Source: Propionibacteriaceae bacterium (lineage in GTDB: Bacteria > Actinomycetota > Actinomycetes > Propionibacteriales > Propionibacteriaceae). From it: a stretch of 64,000 bases of DNA. Under the pieces are notes generated by a model. That model was not told where the DNA came from, ran no database searches, and saw only the letters and a program-made list of their open reading frames with translations. The position numbers and the translations under genes were made by a program. Positions 58,666-64,000 of the stretch are shown here, one piece after another. Within the stretch, counting starts at the first letter, position 1. Each line of letters opens with the position of its first letter. The stretch spans positions 100,322 through 164,321 of the forward strand of contig JAISCA010000031.1 in assembly GCA_031265875.1 (NCBI GenBank), given 5' to 3'.

Positions 58666-59274
58666 TCAGTCTGAATCTGACATACCTAAAATTTGGGTCA
58701 TGTGGTTGGCGGTAGTCGGCGCTCCAGCCCGACGCAGGGCAGCGATAGTGGATTGGTCAGTCGCTCCCCGTAGATGCTCCACCGCCATCCGATGCACATC
58801 GATCATATGAGACCGGAATTCATCTATGAGTCGACTGAGAAGGACGTCGGCAGTCAACACGGTAAGTCCCAGATCAGCCATGACAGCCTTAGGGAAGTGT
58901 TTGACATTGTTGGTGCAGATGATGTCAGCTTCAGCCGCCAACGCTGTGGCGATTACGTCTCGGTCATCCTCGTCAGGCAAAGCGTAACCAGCGAGACGCA
59001 CATAGTGCTCCGGGCGGGGCGTGATCAGCGCGTCCGGGAAAGTTCGTGTCATGGCATCGATGAGGCGCTGCGCGGAAGCGGCGTCGAAAGTTATCAAATT
59101 ATCCATCAAGTGATCTGCCATGTCGGAGAGGATCCCATGGCTCCAGTGGACTTCGATGGCTTCGTGTTCGGCGGATATCAGCAGATAGTCACGCAGCACC
59201 CGCGAATACAAGACATTGGCGTCAGCGACCACGATCCGGTGAGACACCGAAAGCAATGGATAATTCGATGTCAC
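58666..59274 (-). CDS. PIN-domain toxin (PIN_3 type)
   Basis: 202 residues. IVVADANVLYSRVLRD (first Asp), the acidic core around DEDDRDVIATALAAEADIICTNNVKHF, and D in VLTADVLLSRL; long C-terminal tail. Predicted RNase of a toxin-antitoxin pair. Its ATG is in the ATGA overlapping the HTH gene, antitoxin first. Base composition is less GC-rich than the neighbours. Confidence 0.88.
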   Translation of the reverse strand: MTSNYPLLSVSHRIVVADANVLYSRVLRDYLLISAEHEAIEVHWSHGILSDMADHLMDNLITFDAASAQRLIDAMTRTFPDALITPRPEHYVRLAGYALPDEDDRDVIATALAAEADIICTNNVKHFPKAVMADLGLTVLTADVLLSRLIDEFRSHMIDVHRMAVEHLRGATDQSTIAALRRAGAPTTANHMTQILGMSDSD

Positions 59275-59654
59275 TCGTTCAGACCAAGCTCATTCTCAAG
59301 CTCGAGTAGGTCCGCCAAAGCCTGATGACGGCGATTGCGCTCGACCTCCTGGAATCGTTTGAAGTCCGCGACAGGGATGCGATGGTGTGAGCCGACCATA
59401 CGAAACGGCAGAACTCCCTGGTTCATGAGCTTACGAACGTGCGGGCGGGACATCCCGAGCATCTGTGCCGCCTCGGCCGGGCTGACTTCCTCCGGCACAC
59501 GGGAGAACACAATCTCATGACCGGACGCCTGAGCGTCGACGATCTGGGACAGGAATGCGACTGTCTCGCGCGACAAGGAGACCGATATGTCATCGCCCCC
59601 GGTGGCAAGGGCCTGGTGCAGCGCCTGGGCGTCTCGTTGCGACACGGGGGCCAT
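59271..59654 (-). CDS. HTH (excisionase-type) antitoxin
   Basis: 127 residues. VSPAEAAQMLGMSRPHVRKLM followed by FRMVGSHHRIPVADFKRF is the MerR/excisionase-like DNA-binding pattern. N-terminal helical part about 60 residues. Paired with the PIN gene, as in PIN_3/HTH_17 antitoxin couples. GAGGTGAACC precedes ATG 59654, after an AT-rich promoter stretch (59655-59690). Confidence 0.88.
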   Translation of the reverse strand: MAPVSQRDAQALHQALATGGDDISVSLSRETVAFLSQIVDAQASGHEIVFSRVPEEVSPAEAAQMLGMSRPHVRKLMNQGVLPFRMVGSHHRIPVADFKRFQEVERNRRHQALADLLELENELGLNE

Positions 59655-59769
59655 GGTTCACCTCATCTATAAAATAACTGGAATAAGTGTAACACCTGCT
59701 CAGCTCAGAGACAGTTCGCTGCTGTAGACCTTTCCTTCACTCTCATCTACGACATCCCCATCTACGATC

Positions 59770-61215
59770 TCAAAACCGGAGGCTTCTGCGACTGCGCTTA
59801 GGCGCGGTGATGTCCAGCTTGAGCAGGGCGTTCTCCACCACCTCTTGCAGGCCGGGGTGGGGCCAGTATTGGTCGCGGGCCATGGCGCCGGCGTCGAGGC
59901 CGAAGGTCATGGCTTGGACCAAGGGTTGCAGCAGCAGGGCGGCTTCGGGGCCGATGATGTGGGCGCCCAGGATGAGGCCGGAGCCGGGGTCGGCCAGGAC
60001 CTTGACGAAGTAGGGGCTGGTCTCGGCCATGGCCCAGCCGTAGGCCACGTCGCGGTAGTCGTGGCGGGCCGCCCGGTAGGGCGTTCCGGCCGCCTGGAGA
60101 GCCTGTTCGGTGGCGCCGCAACCGGCCACCTGGGGGCTGCCGAAAAGGGCCCAGGGGATGGGCCGGGCGTCGACTGCGATCAGGGCCTTGGGGTTCTCCA
60201 AATTGTGCCGGACCACCCGGGCCTCCCGGTTGGCGACGTGCTTCAACAGCTCCGGGCTGTCGATGTCGCCCAGGGCCCAGATGTGCGGGACCGAGGTCCT
60301 CAGATGGGCGTCGACTCGGACCTGGCCGTTGTCGCGTAGCTCGACTCCGGCCCGGTCCAAGCCGAGGTCGTCGCTATTGGGCCGGCGACCGACCGCCAGC
60401 AACAGGGCCTCGGCGTCGTAGTGGTACTCGATGCCGTCGGCGTCGACGGTGTAGAGGTCCAGGCCCTCGGCGGCCGGCTGGACCTCGGTCAGGGTTTGAT
60501 TCAGGCGCAGGCGCAGGCGGGCCCCGAAGTCGTCCGTCAGGAGTTGGGAGACTTCCTGGTCGGCCCGCCGCAACAGCAATGGTGAGCGCTGGATGACCGT
60601 CACCTCGACGCCCAGGTTGGCGAACAGGTCGGCCATCTCACAGGCCACCACGCCGCCGCCCATGACGGCCAAGGAGCGGGGCAGCCGGTCCAGCCGCATG
60701 ATGTCGTCCGAGGTGTGGACGCGGGCGGCCACGGCCGGGTCATCCAGACCGGCCAGCGCTGGGACGACCGGCCGGGCCCCGGTGGCGAGGACGAACTGAC
60801 GTCCCCGTAACTGGCGCCGCCCGCCGGCCAAGAGGTCGACCGTCAGGGTGTGGGGGTCGTCGAAGCGGGCGTGGCCCCGGATCAATTCGATGCCCTCGGC
60901 CTCGGCCCGGCTGGCCTCGCCGGCGGCGGCGATGGGGTCGATCCGCTGCCAGACCCGCCGCTGCACGCCGGGCCAATCCAGCGCCACCTGGGGCTGGCCC
61001 AAACCGAGCCGGCCGGCCTGAGCGATCAGGTGGGCCGTGGCGCCGACGTGGGCCAGCATCTTCGACGGAATACAACCCTTGTTGAGACAGGTGCCGCCGA
61101 AAGGCTCTCCGCCGTCGATCAACGCCACGCTCCGACCGGGGAAACCTCCTCCCACCAGTGCATTGCCGGAGCCAGCTCCGATCACGACGATGTCGAACTC
61201 ATCTGTGGCCTTCAT
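59770..61215 (-). CDS. mtr: Mycothione reductase
   Basis: Flavin disulfide reductase that recycles mycothione to mycothiol with NADPH. 481 residues. FAD site VIGAGSGNALVG, redox disulfide GGTCLNKGCIPSKML (C-x4-C), ATGARPVVPAL, MGGGVVACEMADLF (NAD(P)H loop), SVPHIWALGDI, and the dimer-interface YWPHPGLQEVVENALLKL, where HPxLxExVENALL matches mycothione rather than glutathione or lipoamide enzymes. Agrees with the mshA/PIG-L genes at 19-21 kb. CACAAT lies 6 nt before the ATG and may be a -10 box. Confidence 0.9.
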   Translation of the reverse strand: MKATDEFDIVVIGAGSGNALVGGGFPGRSVALIDGGEPFGGTCLNKGCIPSKMLAHVGATAHLIAQAGRLGLGQPQVALDWPGVQRRVWQRIDPIAAAGEASRAEAEGIELIRGHARFDDPHTLTVDLLAGGRRQLRGRQFVLATGARPVVPALAGLDDPAVAARVHTSDDIMRLDRLPRSLAVMGGGVVACEMADLFANLGVEVTVIQRSPLLLRRADQEVSQLLTDDFGARLRLRLNQTLTEVQPAAEGLDLYTVDADGIEYHYDAEALLLAVGRRPNSDDLGLDRAGVELRDNGQVRVDAHLRTSVPHIWALGDIDSPELLKHVANREARVVRHNLENPKALIAVDARPIPWALFGSPQVAGCGATEQALQAAGTPYRAARHDYRDVAYGWAMAETSPYFVKVLADPGSGLILGAHIIGPEAALLLQPLVQAMTFGLDAGAMARDQYWPHPGLQEVVENALLKLDITAPKRSRRSLRF

Positions 61216-61257
61216 GGCGTCATTGTGTCACGCCCCCGGCCACCCCTTGGGCCAGCT

Positions 61258-61926
61258 TCAGTCGACCGGCTCGGGGCAGAAGCCCGTCTTCGCCAGATCG
61301 TCCAGGTCCGGGGCCGGCTCCAGGTAGTCGACCTTGATCACCACGCCGTCGGCCAGCGTCAAAGAGGTCAGGGAGGCCAAGCGGCACTGCCGCCGGCGGG
61401 GGTCGTGGGCCAGGGAACGGCCGGTCAGGCTGCGTCGCGCCATCCAGATCGGCAGCTCATGCGAGACGATCAGGGCTTGCCCGCCCGGTCCGGCCGCCTC
61501 GGCGGCGTCGACCACGGCGGCCCGCATACGGGCGGCGATCTCGGCGTAGGGCTCGCCCCAGCTCGGCCGCAGCGGGTTGAGCAGGTGGGGCCAGGCCGAC
61601 GGTCGGCGCAACGCGACCAGGCGGGGGCCGAAGACCTGCCCCTCGAAGACATTGGCCGTCTCGATCACCCGGGGATCGATCACGACCTCCAGCGCAAGAT
61701 GGCTGGCCGCGACCGGGGCCATGGTCTCCTGGGCCCGCTGCAGGGGCGAGCAGCGCAGGTGGGTCAGCTCGGTCTGGCTCAGGTGGTCGGCCACCCGCTG
61801 GGCCATCTGGCGGCCCAGCCCGGACAAGCCGAAGCCGGGCAACCGGCCGTACAAGACGTGGTCGGGGTTGTAGACCTGGCCGTGGCGCAACAGATGGACC
61901 AGGGTGACGGCGGGGACTGCGCTCAT
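61258..61926 (-). CDS. Histidine phosphatase family protein
   Basis: 222 residues. VHLLRHGQVYNPDHVLYGRLPGF (phospho-His and Arg), SPLQRAQETMAPVA, and IVSHELPIWM (second His). In actinobacteria such genes sit beside tetrapyrrole genes, as here: its ATGA overlaps the stop of the CobA-HemD gene. A 61216-61257 gap separates it from mtr. Substrate unknown. Confidence 0.9.
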   Translation of the reverse strand: MSAVPAVTLVHLLRHGQVYNPDHVLYGRLPGFGLSGLGRQMAQRVADHLSQTELTHLRCSPLQRAQETMAPVAASHLALEVVIDPRVIETANVFEGQVFGPRLVALRRPSAWPHLLNPLRPSWGEPYAEIAARMRAAVVDAAEAAGPGGQALIVSHELPIWMARRSLTGRSLAHDPRRRQCRLASLTSLTLADGVVIKVDYLEPAPDLDDLAKTGFCPEPVD

Positions 61927-63560
61927 GGCCGGTCGGCCTGGGCCCGGCGCCGGCCCCGGCGCTGCGACGGCCGGGTGACGGTCTCGCCCCGGGCCAGCAA
62001 GTCGGCCCGGCGCTGGGCCGCGAAGGCGGCCAGACCATCGGCCAAGGACAATCCGGTCGGGCTCTGCGCCACCACTTCGACGCTGAGGCCGTGGTTGGCG
62101 CAGGTGTTGGCGGTGGCCGGCCCGATCACCGCCACCACGGTGGCGGGGTGGGGTTTGCCGGCGATGCCGACCAGGTTGCGCACGGTCGAGGAGGAGGAGA
62201 AGACGACAGCGTCGAAGAGGCCGCGCTTGATCGCCTCCCGCGTCTCGGCCGGCGGCGGAGCGGCCCGCACCGTGCGGTAGGCGATGATCTCCTCGACCTC
62301 CCAGCCTATGTCAACTAAAGCTTGACTGAAGGCTTCGGTGGCCACGTCGGCTTTGGGCAGGAAGACCCGGTTGATCGGGTTGGAGGCCTCGTCGTACTCC
62401 GGGAAATCGTCGGCCAGACCGGCCAGAGTGCCCTCGGCCGCGCCCACCAGATCGGGCTCGATGCCCCAGGCCTGCAAGACCTCGGCCGTGGCGGTCGAAG
62501 CGGCCGCCACCTTCAAGCCGGAGAAGGAGCGGGCGTCCAGCCCGTAATCGTCGAAACGCTCGCGCACCGCCCGGACGGCGTTACGGGAGCTGAAGACGAC
62601 CCACTCGAAGCGGCCCTCGACCAGACCCCGGATGGCCTTGTCCAGTTGGCCTGGGTTACGGGGCTGCTCGACCGTGATGGTCGGCACCTCCTCGACCCGG
62701 GCGCCGTGGCTGCGCAGACGCGTGATCATGGGGCTGACGATGTCCTTGGTCCGGGGCACCAGCACGCGCCAGCCGAAGAGGGGTTTGGACTCGAACCAGT
62801 CGAGGTCCGCCGAGTAATCCGCCACGGCCCGGCCCAGGACGACCTGGACTTCGGCCGACTGATCGGCCCCGGACTGACTGCTGGCCAACTCGGCCAGACT
62901 GGACATGACTGTGCGTTGTTCGGTGGTGCCGCCGCCGATCGTGACCAAAGCCGGCTCCGCGCGATCCCGGCCGGCCCGCTGGGCCACCTCGGCCAATCGG
63001 CCCAGGGCCGACGCCTTGACCTGCACCACCAGAGTCGGAATGGATTCCCAGCGCCGCTCGGACTGCTCCCAGAAGCTCTCGTCCAGAGCCGACAACAGGC
63101 AAATACCCAGGCCGCCATCGAGCGGCACGCCGGCGTATTCCGGCAGGGCGGTCAGACCGGAGACGCCCGGGATGATCTCCAAATCGAGACCGGAACGGAC
63201 TAGGGCGGCCGCCTCGGCCGAAGCGCCGCCGTCGAGGAAGGGATCGCCCCGCACCAGCCGGACCACCAAGCGCCCGCCGCTCTGAGCCTGGCCGACCAGG
63301 TCGGCCCGCTCGGCCGCCGTCATGGCCGCGCCACCGGTCAACTGGTCGATGCTGGCCACCAAGGCCTCGTCGACGCGCAGGCTGGGTTGGCGCAGCAAAT
63401 CCGTCAACTCGGCCCCATCGACCAAGATGACATCGGCCTGGTTGAGGACTCGGACGGCCGCCAGGGTGAGGAGTTCGGGATCGCCTGGGCCAGCGCCCAC
63501 GAAGACGACGCGGCCCCTGGGAGACATCAAGCCGGAAGCAGGAGGGTCGAAGGAGGTCAA
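61923..63560 (-). CDS. Uroporphyrinogen-III synthase fused to tetrapyrrole methylase domain
   Basis: 545 residues. N-terminal CobA-like methylase: VFVGAGPGDPELLTLAAVRVL, RLVRGDPFLDGGASAE and EIIPGVSGLTALPEYAGVPL; the motifs are looser than in active uroporphyrinogen methylases (no GGDPFVFGRGGEE), so this half may be weak or regulatory. C-terminal HemD: GWRVLVPRTKDIVSPMITRLR, WVVFSSRNAVRAVRERF, AIGPATANTC-like end. Needed for heme, siroheme and cobamides. The start is TTG 63560, ATG 63527 being an alternative. Confidence 0.88.
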   Translation of the reverse strand: MTSFDPPASGLMSPRGRVVFVGAGPGDPELLTLAAVRVLNQADVILVDGAELTDLLRQPSLRVDEALVASIDQLTGGAAMTAAERADLVGQAQSGGRLVVRLVRGDPFLDGGASAEAAALVRSGLDLEIIPGVSGLTALPEYAGVPLDGGLGICLLSALDESFWEQSERRWESIPTLVVQVKASALGRLAEVAQRAGRDRAEPALVTIGGGTTEQRTVMSSLAELASSQSGADQSAEVQVVLGRAVADYSADLDWFESKPLFGWRVLVPRTKDIVSPMITRLRSHGARVEEVPTITVEQPRNPGQLDKAIRGLVEGRFEWVVFSSRNAVRAVRERFDDYGLDARSFSGLKVAAASTATAEVLQAWGIEPDLVGAAEGTLAGLADDFPEYDEASNPINRVFLPKADVATEAFSQALVDIGWEVEEIIAYRTVRAAPPPAETREAIKRGLFDAVVFSSSSTVRNLVGIAGKPHPATVVAVIGPATANTCANHGLSVEVVAQSPTGLSLADGLAAFAAQRRADLLARGETVTRPSQRRGRRRAQADRP

Positions 63561-63587
63561 GACCTAGCCCATCCTTATCCGCTCGGC

Positions 63588-63689
63588 TTACCTACCGGCG
63601 CGACGACGCTGGATGCGTGTCTTCTTCAGCAGCTTGCGGTGCTTCTTCTTCGCCATGCGCTTGCGGCGCTTCTTGATGACCGAACCCAC
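63588..63689 (-). CDS. 30S ribosomal protein bS22
   Basis: 33 residues: GTG-start [20 protein letters not shown] then [13 protein letters not shown]. Almost wholly Lys/Arg, matching the actinobacterial bS22/AURKAIP1 small ribosomal protein in sequence and length. GGAAAGG lies 9 nt before the GTG. Upstream of the HemD gene on the same strand. Confidence 0.93.
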   Translation of the reverse strand: MGSVIKKRRKRMAKKKHRKLLKKTRIQRRRAGR

Positions 63690-64000
63690 TGTTGACCTTT
63701 CCGTTGCGAGCGCTGGCGCTCCCCTAGATCGATTTCATCACTTGGGAACCGCTCTGCGACAGGGCGGGACCGGCTCCAGGGCCGATCCTGCCCGATCATA
63801 CTGCGCTCGGGGCAGGCGGGCTAATTCGGAGCGGCCTGGATCGCCCGCTCGGAGAGATCCTAGTGGGCTGTCGCCCCTAAACCTGTGGACTCGCGGCGCC
63901 AGACGCGGCTCTGGCCGCGTTGTCGTCGGTCGACGATGGCCCCGCATCGCCTCCCTCCTCCGCCTCGCCAGCCCCACGCCTGACACCGCTCCTTCTCCCC
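63690..64000. other. Right-edge region, no gene supported
   Basis: 311 bp. It should carry the bS22 promoter. The open frames here have no recognisable domain and look like shadows. Nothing else seen. Confidence 0.45.

Noticed and set aside
63738..63986. 82-residue minus-strand frame at the right edge
   Set aside because: Arg/Pro-rich, no family resemblance and no convincing start signal.

Overview
The window is a chromosome segment of a high-GC actinobacterium (Actinomycetota). Evidence from gene content: a mycothiol set (a MshA-like glycosyltransferase with a PIG-L deacetylase, and mycothione reductase far downstream), CarD, the 33-residue ribosomal protein bS22, DUF4032 and DUF2510 proteins, and an actinobacterial CysS-RlmB pair. 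At least nine genes look leaderless, with a TANNNT -10 box ending 6-7 nt before the start codon. Order or genus cannot be fixed from the sequence; Propionibacteriales or Micrococcales are guesses only.

Layout. 0-4 kb: ABC ATPase/TetR pair cut by the left edge, a DNA glycosylase, a VapBC-type toxin-antitoxin pair and tRNA-Pro(CGG). 4-10.5 kb: metallophosphoesterase, class A penicillin-binding protein, a small DUF4177-like protein, a 3'-truncated tRNA-Cys relic among perfect hairpins, an amidohydrolase and a glutathionyl-hydroquinone-reductase homologue. 11-26 kb: Ig-like membrane protein, citrate synthase, a 1640-residue Lhr-type helicase, the MshA/PIG-L pair, sirtuin, oligopeptide-type binding protein and uracil/xanthine permease. 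26-27.7 kb: a repeat-rich gap and a DedA-like membrane protein.

27.8-33.9 kb is a defence island of visibly different base composition. Two divergent arms hold a beta-type N6-adenine methyltransferase plus an Abi_C-type protein (minus) and a Dam-type methylase, McrB-like AAA+ GTPase and McrC-like nuclease (plus). It resembles the LlaJI layout (two methylases plus McrBC-like restriction subunits), but both methylases here look like adenine enzymes.

34-47 kb: MsmK-type sugar ABC ATPase with an abnormal readthrough tail, DUF4032, cysS-rlmB, NADP-type secondary alcohol dehydrogenase, glyA, a LacI regulator and a GH65 phosphorylase/beta-phosphoglucomutase operon with tandem LacI-type operators. 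47-64 kb: DUF2207 membrane protein, a proline-rich membrane zinc peptidase, IspDF fusion, CarD, SDR, GNAT, GpmA, SGNH esterase, DUF2510 protein, a PIN/HTH toxin-antitoxin pair, mycothione reductase, a histidine phosphatase, a CobA-HemD fusion and bS22.

The intergenic space is unusually rich in repeats: (1) a 117-bp element in four copies, one inserted in frame inside the helicase gene; (2) a ~75-nt element with two hairpins whose stems vary in a compensatory way; (3) modular repeats after several genes, one of which supplies the end of citrate synthase; (4) two different MITE-sized elements with terminal inverted repeats.
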